Shown here: positions 41,011 to 49,769 of the stretch, piece by piece
Position numbering within the stretch: position 1 is the stretch's first letter
Layout: every line of letters begins with the position of its first letter
Source of the DNA: Pseudomonas bananamidigenes
GTDB taxonomy: Bacteria > Pseudomonadota > Gammaproteobacteria > Pseudomonadales > Pseudomonadaceae
Assembly: GCF_001679645.1 (NCBI RefSeq)
Contig: NZ_LRUN01000029.1
Span: forward strand, 31,631 to 95,630
Direction: 5' to 3'
Length of the DNA: 64,000 nt
Position numbers and translations under genes: made by a program
Notes under the pieces: generated by a model
What the model was told of the DNA's origin: nothing
The model's database searches: none
What the model saw: only the letters and a program-made list of their open reading frames with translations

Positions 41011-41232
41011 CTACATTTCGAGGTTGATCCAGCCTGTTTTTGCTGTTTCCGGCGCCACCGCTTTAACGGTTTTACCGGTAGCCAACTCAACCCGCCGCGC
41101 CACCTCCGGATCATCGGCAAACGGCGTCAGGCTCGCATCATCCAGGCTTTCAGCCGTTTCATGGCGCAAGCAGTACTCCACCGACAGCCACAGAAACAGC
41201 ACGCCCAATACATTCAAAACGATATCGAACAT
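41011..41232 (-). CDS. Small membrane protein paired with orphan CcoN (PA4134-like)
   Basis: A 73-residue protein with one N-terminal membrane helix (about residues 2-20, DIVLNVLGVLFLWLSVEYCL) and a polar C-terminus. It lies directly downstream of the orphan ccoN gene on the same strand with 15 bases between. In P. aeruginosa a small protein, PA4134, takes the same place after ccoN4. It may be an assembly or stability factor for the oxidase, like CcoQ; this is inference. Confidence 0.75.
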   Translation of the reverse strand: MFDIVLNVLGVLFLWLSVEYCLRHETAESLDDASLTPFADDPEVARRVELATGKTVKAVAPETAKTGWINLEM

Positions 41233-41247
41233 GACCGGCTCCGTTGA

Positions 41248-42675
41248 TCAGGCGATCTGCGCTTCACGGTGGGCAATCGCAACATCCGCCACCCGCACCG
41301 TGCGCCATACGTTGTAGGCCATCAGCAACATGCCCGTCAGGAAGAACACCCCGCCGGCAAACCGTACGACGAACCCCGGATGACTGGCCTGCAGCGCTTC
41401 GACGAACGAGTAGGTCAGCGTGCCGTCTTCGTTGATCGCCCGCCACATAAGGCCCTGAGTGATGCCGTTGACCCACATCGAAGCGATGTACAACACGGTG
41501 CCGATAGTCGCCAGCCAGAAGTGCAGGTTGATCAGCGGTGTGCTGTGCATGCGCTCGCGACCGAAGACTTTGGGCACCATGTGATAGGTGGCGCCAAAGG
41601 TGATCATTGCCACCCAGCCGAGGGCACCGGCGTGTACGTGGCCGATGGTCCAGTCGGTGTAGTGGGAGAGGGCGTTGACGGTCTTGATCGCCATCATCGG
41701 ACCTTCGAAGGTCGACATGCCGTAGAACGCCAGCGACAGAACGAGGAAGCGCAGGATCGGGTCGGTGCGCAACTGATGCCAGGCGCCGGACAGCGTCATC
41801 ATCCCGTTGATCATGCCACCCCAGCTTGGCGCCAGCAGGATCAGCGACATCGCCATGCCGAGGGATTGCGCCCAGTCCGGCAGCGCGGTGTAGTGCAGGT
41901 GGTGCGGGCCGGCCCAGATATACAGGGTGATCAGCGCCCAGAAATGCACGATCGACAACCGGTATGAATACACCGGCCGATTGACCTGTTTCGGCACGAA
42001 GTAATACATCATCCCGAGGAACCCGGTGGTCAGGAAGAAACCCACCGCGTTGTGCCCGTACCACCACTGCACCATGGCATCGGTGGCGCCGGAATACACC
42101 GGATAGGATTTGAACCAGTCCACCGGAATCGACAGGTGATTGACCACGTGCAGCATGGCGATCACCAGGATGAACGCACCGAAGAACCAGTTGCCGACGT
42201 AGATGTGCCTGGTCTTGCGCTGCACCACGGTGGTGAAGAACACGATGGCGTAAGCCACCCAGACCACGGCCATCCACACCGCGCCGGAGAATTCGATCTC
42301 GGCGTATTCCTTGGTGGTGGTGTAGCCCATCGGCAGGCTGATCAGCATGATCACGATCACCGCTTGCCAGCCCCAGAAAGTGAACGCGGCGAGTTTGTCC
42401 GAGTACAGCCGCACCTGGCAGGTACGCTGCACCGCGTAGTAACTGGCGGCGAATTGCGCGCTGCCGGCGAAGCCGAAAATCACCAGGCTGGTGTGCAAAG
42501 GTCGCAGGCGACCGAAGGTGGTCCACGGCAAGTCCAGATTCATGTCCGGCCATACCAGTTGCGAGGCGATCCATACCCCCATCGCCATCCCGACCACACC
42601 CCAGAAAACCGTCGCGATAACGAATTGGCGGACGACCTTGTAGTTATAAGCCTGTCCGATTGCTGCTGTGCTCAT
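41248..42675 (-). CDS. ccoN4: Orphan cbb3-type cytochrome oxidase subunit I, CcoN4-like
   Basis: A 475-residue protein with about twelve transmembrane helices and the heme and CuB histidines of CcoN (for example [44 protein letters not shown] and YHMVPK). No ccoO, ccoP or ccoQ genes are next to it, so it must borrow the other subunits from a full cbb3 operon elsewhere. In P. aeruginosa the orphan CcoN4 (PA4133) with the same neighbours supports cyanide tolerance and biofilm respiration. ATG at 42675 with a GGAAGAA site is the preferred start. Confidence 0.92.
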   Translation of the reverse strand: MSTAAIGQAYNYKVVRQFVIATVFWGVVGMAMGVWIASQLVWPDMNLDLPWTTFGRLRPLHTSLVIFGFAGSAQFAASYYAVQRTCQVRLYSDKLAAFTFWGWQAVIVIMLISLPMGYTTTKEYAEIEFSGAVWMAVVWVAYAIVFFTTVVQRKTRHIYVGNWFFGAFILVIAMLHVVNHLSIPVDWFKSYPVYSGATDAMVQWWYGHNAVGFFLTTGFLGMMYYFVPKQVNRPVYSYRLSIVHFWALITLYIWAGPHHLHYTALPDWAQSLGMAMSLILLAPSWGGMINGMMTLSGAWHQLRTDPILRFLVLSLAFYGMSTFEGPMMAIKTVNALSHYTDWTIGHVHAGALGWVAMITFGATYHMVPKVFGRERMHSTPLINLHFWLATIGTVLYIASMWVNGITQGLMWRAINEDGTLTYSFVEALQASHPGFVVRFAGGVFFLTGMLLMAYNVWRTVRVADVAIAHREAQIA

Positions 42676-42994
42676 GGTCAATTCTTCCACGGTTGCAAAG
42701 TCTTGCCAGGCCACCCGGTCTGGCACGAGCTGCACTGTAGGAATGCTGCCGGAAACAAAACAGGCTCAGGAATTGTTGATTTATGCGGATCAGATCGAGG
42801 CTTTGCCTGCGGCCATCTGCCGCGCCCTGATACGGTTTTTATGCGTTCAGGTGAATCTGTAACGGGCTGCGCTGCAACGTCATAGTGCTTTCAGGAATCT
42901 GTGGGAACGAGGCATCTAGAGATTGCGCCAGATCGCGCAATCTCTAGATGCCTCGTTCCCACAGGAGTTGTGCTGAGTGCTGATGAGGTAGCCG
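42676..42994. other. Divergent intergenic region between ccoN and the sulfite reductase
   Basis: This 319-base region holds the promoters of both genes and, near its right end, a 66-bp perfect-arm palindrome (42899-42964). A short rightward frame at 42743-42862 (39 codons, [20 protein letters not shown] start) has no proper ribosome-binding site. It could be a remnant of a regulator gene, since P. aeruginosa has one nearby (PA4132). No exact Anr box was found. Confidence 0.5.
42899..42964. repeat. 66-bp palindrome with perfect 30-bp arms
   Basis: The arms (starting CTGTGGGAACGAGGCATC) are identical complements over 30 bases around a 6-base centre (CAGATC). The right arm ends 30 bases before the ATG of the sulfite reductase gene, and the element may end or shape its leader RNA. 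The outer GTGGGAACGA resembles the common repeat families, while the inner part is unique in the window. Confidence 0.9.
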
Positions 42995-44668
42995 ATGTAT
43001 CAATACGACGATTACGACCGGGCGCTGGTGTTCGAGCGCGTTGCGCAGTTTCGCGATCAGGTCGAGCGCTTCATGGCCGGGGAATTGAGCGAAGAAGAGT
43101 TTCTGCCGTTGCGCCTGCAGAACGGCCTGTACATGCAAAAGCACGCCTATATGCTGCGGGTGGCGATTCCCTACGGCACCCTGAGCGCCGGACAGATGCG
43201 TACGTTGGCGAGCATCGCCAGTGACTACGACCGGGGTTACGGCCACTTCACCACCCGGCAGAACCTGCAGTTCAACTGGATCGAACTGCACGAAGTGCCG
43301 GACATTCTCGAACGCCTGGCGCAAGTGAACATGCATGCGATCCAGACCTCGGGCAACTGTGTACGCAACATCACTACCGAAGCCTTTGCCGGGGTCGCGG
43401 CGGACGAGTTGATCGATCCGCGCCCGCTGGCGGAGATCCTGCGGCAATGGTCGACGATCAACCCGGAATTTCTGTTCCTGCCGCGCAAGTTCAAGATCGC
43501 CATCTGCTCGGCGAAACAGGACCGCGCGGCGATCATGATGCACGACATCGGCCTGTACCTTTACCCCGGTCGCGACGGACAGATGCTGTTGCGAGTGATC
43601 GTCGGCGGCGGGTTGGGGCGCACGCCGATTCTCGGTCTGCAGATCCGCGAGGGCTTGCCGTGGCAACACTTGCTGTCCTACGTCGAGGCGGTGCTGCGGG
43701 TCTACAACCGTCACGGTCGGCGCGACAACAAGTACAAGGCGCGGATCAAGATTCTGGTCAAGGCGCTGGGCATCGAGGCGTTCGCCAAAGAGGTCGAGGA
43801 AGAATGGCAACACCTCAGGGACGGCCCGGCACAACTGACCGACGCTGAATACCAGCGGGTCGCCGGCGCCTTTGTGCCGCCGGACTATCGCACGCTGGCC
43901 GGGACCGATCTGGAGTTTGGCACGCACCTGGCCGACAACCCGGCGTTCGCCCGTTGGGTCGCGCGCAATGTACAACCGCACAAGGTGTCGGGCTACACCA
44001 GTGTCGTGCTGTCGACCAAACCGGGTCCGGCCTCGCCACCGGGGGATGTCACGGGTTTGCAGATGCTGGCCGTGGCCGACTGGTCCGAGCGCTTCGGCTT
44101 CGGCGAAATCCGCATCGCCCACGAACAGAACATCGTTCTGCCGGACGTGCCCAAATCGGCGCTGTATGCGTTGTGGCAACTGGCGCAGGAACAGGGGCTG
44201 GGCGCCGCCAACGCCGGATTGCTGACCGATATCATCGCCTGCCCCGGCGGTGATTTCTGTGCGCTGGCCAATGCCAAGTCGATCCCCATCGCCCAGGCGA
44301 TTCAGGCGCGCTTCGACGACCTCGATTACCTGCATGACCTCGGTGACATCAGCCTGAACATCTCCGGTTGCATGAACGCCTGCGGGCATCACCACATCGG
44401 CAATATCGGAATTCTCGGCGTCGATAAAAACGGCAGCGAGTGGTATCAGATCACCCTTGGCGGCGCCCAGGGCAAGAACAGCGCACTGGGCAAAGTCATC
44501 GGCCCGTCGTTCAGCGCCGCCGAAGTGCCGAATGTGATCGAACGGATCATCGGCACCTTCGTTCGTTACCGCGAGGCCGAGGAACTGTTCGTCGATACCG
44601 TGGCGCGTATCGGGCTGGAACCGTTCAAGGAGCGGGTCTACCCGAAAGCGCTGGAGGTGTCGGCATGA
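42995..44668 (+). CDS. Nitrite/sulfite reductase (siroheme hemoprotein)
   Basis: A 557-residue reductase of the CysI/NirA type, reducing sulfite (or nitrite) with six electrons at a coupled siroheme and [4Fe-4S] centre. The four cluster cysteines are seen: Cys416 and Cys422 in CPGGDFC, and Cys459 and Cys463 in SGCMNACGHH. The two ferredoxin-like half domains are present (first half with YGHFTTRQNLQFNWIELHEV). It resembles PA4130, next to ccoN4 in P. aeruginosa. GAGGTAGCCG lies before the ATG. It overlaps the DUF934 gene by 4 bases. Confidence 0.92.
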   Translation: MYQYDDYDRALVFERVAQFRDQVERFMAGELSEEEFLPLRLQNGLYMQKHAYMLRVAIPYGTLSAGQMRTLASIASDYDRGYGHFTTRQNLQFNWIELHEVPDILERLAQVNMHAIQTSGNCVRNITTEAFAGVAADELIDPRPLAEILRQWSTINPEFLFLPRKFKIAICSAKQDRAAIMMHDIGLYLYPGRDGQMLLRVIVGGGLGRTPILGLQIREGLPWQHLLSYVEAVLRVYNRHGRRDNKYKARIKILVKALGIEAFAKEVEEEWQHLRDGPAQLTDAEYQRVAGAFVPPDYRTLAGTDLEFGTHLADNPAFARWVARNVQPHKVSGYTSVVLSTKPGPASPPGDVTGLQMLAVADWSERFGFGEIRIAHEQNIVLPDVPKSALYALWQLAQEQGLGAANAGLLTDIIACPGGDFCALANAKSIPIAQAIQARFDDLDYLHDLGDISLNISGCMNACGHHHIGNIGILGVDKNGSEWYQITLGGAQGKNSALGKVIGPSFSAAEVPNVIERIIGTFVRYREAEELFVDTVARIGLEPFKERVYPKALEVSA

Positions 44669-45144
44669 ACAATCTGCTGCGGATGGAGGCGGGCGGGGCG
44701 CGGATCGTGCTCGACGATCCGTGGACGCTGATCCGCGCGCCTGAAACCGGGAGCAGCGGTGAAATGCTGATACTTCCACTGGCTCACTGGCTCGAATCCC
44801 CTTCAACCCATGCGGTCTGGCTCGGGCCGGACGACGACGTCGAAAGCCTGCTGCCGTGGCTGGCCTCGCTGCCGCTGATCGCCCTCGACTTCCCGACCTT
44901 TCGCGACGGCCGCGCCTACAGCCAGGCCTATCTGCTGCGCAGCCGTTTTGGCTGGAAAGGCGAGTTGCGGGCCATTGGCGATGTGTTGCGCGATCAACTG
45001 AGCCATATGCGTCAGTGCGGGTTCGACAGTTTCGCGGTACGCGAGGACAAATCCGCCGAGGATGCGCTCAAGGGACTGGCGGGAATGAGCGTGCTGTACG
45101 GGCGCTCGGTGATCGAGCCGCGGCCGTTGTTTCGGCGGCGTTGA
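44665..45144 (+). CDS. DUF934 protein partner of the sulfite reductase
   Basis: A 159-residue protein of the DUF934 family, nearly always encoded directly after CysI-type reductases in proteobacteria and thought to help sulfur or nitrite reduction. Typical phrases are LIALDFPTFRDGRAYSQAYLLRSRFGWKGELRAIGDVLRDQLSHMRQCGFDSF at about residues 70-120. It starts in an ATGA overlap with the reductase stop. Confidence 0.9.
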   Translation: MNNLLRMEAGGARIVLDDPWTLIRAPETGSSGEMLILPLAHWLESPSTHAVWLGPDDDVESLLPWLASLPLIALDFPTFRDGRAYSQAYLLRSRFGWKGELRAIGDVLRDQLSHMRQCGFDSFAVREDKSAEDALKGLAGMSVLYGRSVIEPRPLFRRR

Positions 45145-45180
45145 CTCAGGTGCTTCAACCTGTGATTTCAAATATCTGGC

Positions 45181-46221
45181 TTAGAGCACGCTTGCCTCAA
45201 TGATCGAGAAGGGGGTTGTCGTTGTTTTGATGCTTTCTACCTTGAAAGCGGCTCGTTCGAGTAACTTGATGAACTCCTGGGCTGTGCGCTCTTTCCCATT
45301 GCCAAAAAGCATCATTTCAATGTCACTCATTCTGGCGAGAGGAGGACTGGAGGCGGAAATAACCTGTTCAATGATAAACAGACGGCCTCCAGGATTGAGT
45401 GCTCGATGACTGTTCAAAAGGATGGTCAGGGCATCGTGATCCGCCCAGTCATGAAGGATAAACTTCATGACATGTGCATCGGCTTTCACCGGGATAGCGT
45501 CAAAGAAAGAGCCCTTTATGAAGTCACAGCGTTGCGCGCTGGAAAAGTGGCTCAAGTGCTTGCTTTGCCGAGCCCGGTCAATGGCGTCGGGCAAATCAAG
45601 CAAATGACCTTTTAAGTGCGGTTGATGTGTGAGGATTTGGGCAAGAAAAATTCCACTACCACCACCAATATCCAGGACCGAATGTAGTTTCGAAAGATCC
45701 AGTTCTGTGGCCACGTAAGGGCCCCATATTGATGAAAGGGCATTCATGGCGTTGTCGAACAAGGCACCTGCAATCGGGTTTTTTGTAAGGTATTCGAAGA
45801 CGGGTTCGCCCATGACTTCATCAAAGGCAGGGTTGTTTGATCCAAGGCGTGCGAACAAATGTTCCCAAGTCTTGTTGTGCCAGTCCTGGCCACAAAGCAA
45901 CGCAAAAGGGTGCAGTGTTTCATCCTTGTCTGAGCGCAGTAGTTCGCCCATCTCGGTCAGTTCGATCAAACCCGTGTCATGCAGGCGGATGAGACCTAAA
46001 GCATCGACTGCACTCAGCAGCCGGTTGAGTTCCGGTTTATTGATGCTGAGGATGCTGGCAAGTTTTTCCATAGAGTTGAAACCTGTCTGGACCTTGTCGA
46101 TGATTCCTGCCTTTGCGGTGGTGTAAATGATCTGTGAAGCCCAGGAGCCAATGATCAGATCGAATAGTTCATTGGTACTGCTCGGAGCTTTTTTGTCTTG
46201 TGTGGATAAACTGTATTTCAT
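45181..46221 (-). CDS. SAM-dependent O-methyltransferase (COMT/acetylserotonin type) in the dar-like island
   Basis: A 346-residue methyltransferase with a helical dimerisation domain (about 20-110) and a Rossmann SAM domain (LDIGGGSG, 183-190; DLPDAID; the catalytic His257 in LHDWADHD). This family methylates hydroxyl groups of aromatic or phenolic natural products. It is the last gene of a leftward, AT-richer run after DarB- and DarA-like genes, 48 bases downstream of the former, so a dialkylresorcinol or cyclohexanedione hydroxyl is the natural candidate substrate. Convergent with the DUF934 gene. Confidence 0.86.
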   Translation of the reverse strand: MKYSLSTQDKKAPSSTNELFDLIIGSWASQIIYTTAKAGIIDKVQTGFNSMEKLASILSINKPELNRLLSAVDALGLIRLHDTGLIELTEMGELLRSDKDETLHPFALLCGQDWHNKTWEHLFARLGSNNPAFDEVMGEPVFEYLTKNPIAGALFDNAMNALSSIWGPYVATELDLSKLHSVLDIGGGSGIFLAQILTHQPHLKGHLLDLPDAIDRARQSKHLSHFSSAQRCDFIKGSFFDAIPVKADAHVMKFILHDWADHDALTILLNSHRALNPGGRLFIIEQVISASSPPLARMSDIEMMLFGNGKERTAQEFIKLLERAAFKVESIKTTTTPFSIIEASVL

Positions 46222-46269
46222 GACGGCTCTCTTGAAGTCTTCAATTGAACTGCATGGTGGATTTCGTGA

Positions 46270-47427
46270 TCAGTGCTTAATGGCAGTCATTTTTGCAAAG
46301 CCGGTTGAAAAACGAGCACTCTCCGGGACGTAGCAGAGAATTTCATCACCATGCTTCAGTTTCTTGCTTTCGAGTAGATCGTTGATCAAGAAATAAATGG
46401 AGGCAGATCCAATATTTCCAACTCTTTCAAGATTGGTATGCCAGCGCTCGAACGGTATTTCAAAGTCAATGGATTTGAGCGAGTTGTAAACTTTTTCTCG
46501 GAAATAATTTGAGGAGTAATGGGGCAAAAACCAGTCGATTTCTTGCGGTTTAATCGATTGCTTTCTGGTGATGTCTTGCAACCCTTTCGCGACGGTGAAG
46601 TTGATAACGTGTTCGTTAAGCTGTCTCACATCTTGCGTAATAGAAAATACAGACCGCTCGCCGAGTTGTTGGTACGAATCAAACTCTCGCCATCCCTTCA
46701 GCGTCCCATCTTCCTGCTTTTCTGCACCTATATACATACATGAAGGCAAGATGTTCGCGTAAGAACGCATTTCGATCCAGTCGATCCGCAAGGAAATACC
46801 ATCCGTATTCGGTTTGTTGGCCAGCAAGACAGCACCAGCGCCATCGGATAACATCCAGCGAAGGAAATCTCTCTCGAAGGCTATTTCAGGATTTGTAGTA
46901 AATTTCTCGACAGTCGAATTTAACTCATCTGTGAAGTTTCTTCCTCGCATGAATGTGGATGTTAATTCGGAGCCTGTAGTAATAGCACTTGCTTTTAGAC
47001 CAGAAAGAATGGACATGTAACCAAATTTCATGGCTGCCAACCCGGAAAGGCAAGCTCCACTAAAAGATGCAAGTTCGCAAGGCGGGTTTTTCAGTTCACC
47101 ATGTACCATTGATGCATGACTTGGCAGGATCTGGTCGGGTGAACTTGTCCCGCAACTGATAATTTCAATTTCAGACGCTAAATCCCCGTCATGTACAACA
47201 TTTCGAATAGCTGCCGCTGTCAACTGAGCATTGCTGTGTGTTGTGAGTCCGGTCAGAGGATCAATGGCGTAATGCCGATTTCTGATTCCATTGCTTTTCA
47301 GGATTCTTTCCCGAAGTTTTGACGGTTTGTCTGCAACCAGACCAAGAATATTCTCCATTTCATCATTCGAAACGGGATCTCCTGGCAAGAAGGTGGCAGT
47401 GCGATTGATGTAGACGGCGTTGTTCAT
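46270..47427 (-). CDS. Beta-ketoacyl synthase III-like enzyme, DarB-like
   Basis: A 385-residue KAS III-type enzyme, with the Cys126 (SGACLSGL), His303 (LPHYSSN) and Asn338 (VGNIGSAS) triad intact. DarB enzymes condense two beta-ketoacyl precursors and cyclise them to 2,5-dialkylcyclohexane-1,3-diones, which DarA aromatises to dialkylresorcinols. The direct pairing with a DarA-like gene (ATGA overlap) supports this over a housekeeping FabH or a pyrone synthase of the PpyS type. Base composition is AT-richer than the neighbouring chromosome, in line with transfer. Confidence 0.82.
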   Translation of the reverse strand: MNNAVYINRTATFLPGDPVSNDEMENILGLVADKPSKLRERILKSNGIRNRHYAIDPLTGLTTHSNAQLTAAAIRNVVHDGDLASEIEIISCGTSSPDQILPSHASMVHGELKNPPCELASFSGACLSGLAAMKFGYMSILSGLKASAITTGSELTSTFMRGRNFTDELNSTVEKFTTNPEIAFERDFLRWMLSDGAGAVLLANKPNTDGISLRIDWIEMRSYANILPSCMYIGAEKQEDGTLKGWREFDSYQQLGERSVFSITQDVRQLNEHVINFTVAKGLQDITRKQSIKPQEIDWFLPHYSSNYFREKVYNSLKSIDFEIPFERWHTNLERVGNIGSASIYFLINDLLESKKLKHGDEILCYVPESARFSTGFAKMTAIKH

Positions 47428-48371
47428 GAGAATTTCTCCATTCGATCATCTTCGGAACCTGAAGGGCTTTCGAAGTATTGACGTTCTTTGTCAATGGCGT
47501 GTTGTCGCCAAGGTTTTAGAAGTACTCTGATAATCATCATCGCTGGAACGACCGTTGCGATGATGATAATTAGAAAAAGTCCGTAGGCAATGGCCGCAAT
47601 TTTTCTGAGGAAGTGCCCTTGTGGCCCCAGAAGTTGAAATAATTTCCCCCAGATCAGGAAGCTGCGACGTGCGATTTTCTCACTATCGATCAGTCGTTGA
47701 TCAACCGTTGCGGCTTTCAGTCCTGTCAGGACCGGGTTTGTCTTCTGTATATCCCCATTCAGAATTGAAAACAGCAGCGCCTTGCCAAAACGTTGCGTAG
47801 CGATGATGTCATCGTTGTGAATCCCGGCTCTGGGAAAAATGCGCCAAAAAGCATCTCTTTTCCCCGTCAGCATCCAGCGTGGCGTTGTTGCAAGTGTTTT
47901 TAATGAACTTCCCCTGTCCGTTAATACCACGTTATCCAGAATGTATGCGTTAGCCTGTTTTATCAACTGTTTAACTTGCTCATGAGCCTCTAGCCACATA
48001 TTGCGGCAAGCGATCAATGTTACGACCGGAGTTTCGCTGAGCACCATTTTGCCTTTCGCAGATTTCAAGAATGCAGTGATCGGCGGGCTAGGCGACAGAA
48101 ACCACACAGTGTAAGCAAGAATAATCAAGTCGTATTTTTTGCCCTCGTCGAATTGAAACGGGTGCAGCGCGGGGGGGATTAGTGAGACAGCTTCCGGAAA
48201 CTGATCGATGAACTGACCAAATGGCCAGGGAAATGGATACAGCGTTATTGGTTTTAGTTCTTCCATGTCTATCGTAATGGAATGATTTTCAATGATCGGA
48301 CGTATGAAGGATTCTGCGATCTGTTTCAGTTGTCCGGTCTGGGAGTAATAGATCAGAAGGATATGTTTCAT
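47424..48371 (-). CDS. DarA-like dialkylresorcinol aromatase/condensing enzyme
   Basis: A 315-residue protein with an N-terminal flavodoxin-like fold (HILLIYYSQTGQLKQIAESF, later AYTVWFLSPSPPITAF) matching DarA proteins, often annotated as dialkylresorcinol condensing enzyme. The residues LIACRNMWLEAHEQV and LDNVVLTDRGSS are typical, and a membrane helix lies near residues 255-280. The role in DarA/DarB systems is oxidation of the cyclohexanedione ring to the resorcinol. First gene of the leftward island; its ribosome-binding site is weak. No acyl carrier protein (DarC) is encoded alongside. Confidence 0.82.
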   Translation of the reverse strand: MKHILLIYYSQTGQLKQIAESFIRPIIENHSITIDMEELKPITLYPFPWPFGQFIDQFPEAVSLIPPALHPFQFDEGKKYDLIILAYTVWFLSPSPPITAFLKSAKGKMVLSETPVVTLIACRNMWLEAHEQVKQLIKQANAYILDNVVLTDRGSSLKTLATTPRWMLTGKRDAFWRIFPRAGIHNDDIIATQRFGKALLFSILNGDIQKTNPVLTGLKAATVDQRLIDSEKIARRSFLIWGKLFQLLGPQGHFLRKIAAIAYGLFLIIIIATVVPAMMIIRVLLKPWRQHAIDKERQYFESPSGSEDDRMEKFS

Positions 48372-48679
48372 GGATGTTGAGTCAGGAGTTTTGAGTTGGG
48401 GAAAATTTCCTGGTTTTAGTGTCGATTTTCAACTGTCAGAAATTACAGGTTTTTAGAATTTTTTGTTTTGTCGATAAGTTCCAAGTGGAAAGTGTTATAT
48501 GGAAAGTGAATGATTGCGGACTGATTGCACGATCAGGTTCGAACGCCATGTACCGGGGAATCCCCTATGGCGGACGTATTTCGGGGATTTTTCCTTGGGT
48601 CGATGCTGGCCTTTTGGTAGAGTCCCCGTCGCCAGCGGGTTTTCGGCTGGACGACGGAACGAAGAAGGGAGTCTGATCA
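48372..48679. other. AT-rich intergenic region between the dar-like island and a membrane protein gene
   Basis: This 308-base region should hold the leftward promoter of the dar-like genes (the part next to 48372 is AT-rich, with TTTTGTTTTGTC and AATTTTTTG tracts) and the rightward promoter of the membrane protein gene. The right half returns to chromosome-like composition near 48580. An 85-codon frame inside (48419-48676) has no credible signals and is not called. Confidence 0.5.
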
Positions 48680-49654
48680 GTGAGTCCGGGCAAAAAGATT
48701 CTGGGCCTCACCGCGTTGCTGCTGATGCTGACGCTGTGGGCCGGCTACATCTACGTATTCAATGAAAACCGTGGCGGTCAGCTCGGCGGTGTCGGCGAAA
48801 GCACCGCGTGGTGCGGCACGCCGCCGTCCCCGGATGCGGCGCTGCAGGGCAAGGATCAACTGACCCTGCGCATCACCAACAACCTGCGCGGCGAGTTCAT
48901 GCTCAGCGGCGCGGTGGTGGTCTCCGAACGCACCTTCAACCGCTATGACCTGGGCCGCAACGAACTGCGTCTGCGTCTGGAACCGTTGCAGTGGTCCTAC
49001 GGCGTCACGCCGATCTTCCTGGAACAGGTGAAAGTGCTGCCGTTGAGCCGCAACCTGGCTTCGACCGACAAAAGCGCCTTCGCCCAGCTCGAATCGCGCC
49101 CGATCGGCGTTCAGGGCCGGGACACCGAATTCCCTTTCGACACCTATCGCTACGGCTACAAGCCAGTTCTGTATTACCTCAAGGGCAACGAGCGCGTCGA
49201 CCTGCGCTTCAAGAACATCACCACGCTGATGGAGATGTCCAACACCTTCACGCCGATCCAGAAGTACAACCGCGCCGACTACATCAATGAGAAAGGCTCG
49301 GTGGTCCGCGATGAAGACTACAAGGCTTATGGCGCCCATGAATGTGCGTTCAGCGTCGAGCGCAAAGGCGCGTTCAAGGTCGTGGTGCTGCTGATGTTGC
49401 TGGTGTTGTGCCTGCCGTTGCTGCTGGTGTTCTACCGCGACGAGCCGGGGATCGACTTCCTCGCCACACTGGTGGGGATCGGTGTGGTGCGCACGGTGCT
49501 GGTGGGGCCGGTGCAGGATTTCCAGCTGTACAACATCGACTTCCTGTTCGGCGCGGCGATTCTGCTGGTGGGTACGGTGTCGCTGATCAAGGCGATGCGG
49601 CTTCACAGCCGGCGGGAGATGGCGTTGCGCAGCGGGGAGACGTCGACCTGGTGA
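48680..49654 (+). CDS. Membrane protein of unknown function
   Basis: A 324-residue protein with an N-terminal membrane helix (about 5-26), a periplasmic domain of about 200 residues with two cysteines (STAWCGTPPSPD, GAHECAFSVERKG) and three C-terminal helices (about 230-310). I recognise only a vague resemblance to DUF4436-type proteins. The GTG at 48680 has AGGGAG at 7 bases. The function is not known. It lies at the right edge of the dar-like island and probably belongs to the core chromosome. Confidence 0.75.
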   Translation: MSPGKKILGLTALLLMLTLWAGYIYVFNENRGGQLGGVGESTAWCGTPPSPDAALQGKDQLTLRITNNLRGEFMLSGAVVVSERTFNRYDLGRNELRLRLEPLQWSYGVTPIFLEQVKVLPLSRNLASTDKSAFAQLESRPIGVQGRDTEFPFDTYRYGYKPVLYYLKGNERVDLRFKNITTLMEMSNTFTPIQKYNRADYINEKGSVVRDEDYKAYGAHECAFSVERKGAFKVVVLLMLLVLCLPLLLVFYRDEPGIDFLATLVGIGVVRTVLVGPVQDFQLYNIDFLFGAAILLVGTVSLIKAMRLHSRREMALRSGETSTW

Positions 49655-49769
49655 GACGGATCCGCAACCTGGCGTGAATGATGATTTCGGCCAGGGCAAA
49701 GCCTGTGGTTTTAGCTATACCTGTAACTCCTCGATGCAATAAATCAGGCCTTCTGACAGGAGTTACAGC

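Noticed and set aside
42776..42793. Possible Anr/FNR box (TTGAT ... ATCAG) upstream of ccoN
   Set aside because: The half-sites are 8 bases apart instead of 4, and the second is imperfect.
42944..44806. Leftward 620-codon frame opposite the sulfite reductase
   Set aside because: A shadow frame; the siroheme cysteine motifs on the other strand show which is real.
48419..48676. 85-codon rightward frame in the region before 48680
   Set aside because: It has no ribosome-binding site, odd composition and overlaps the likely promoters.
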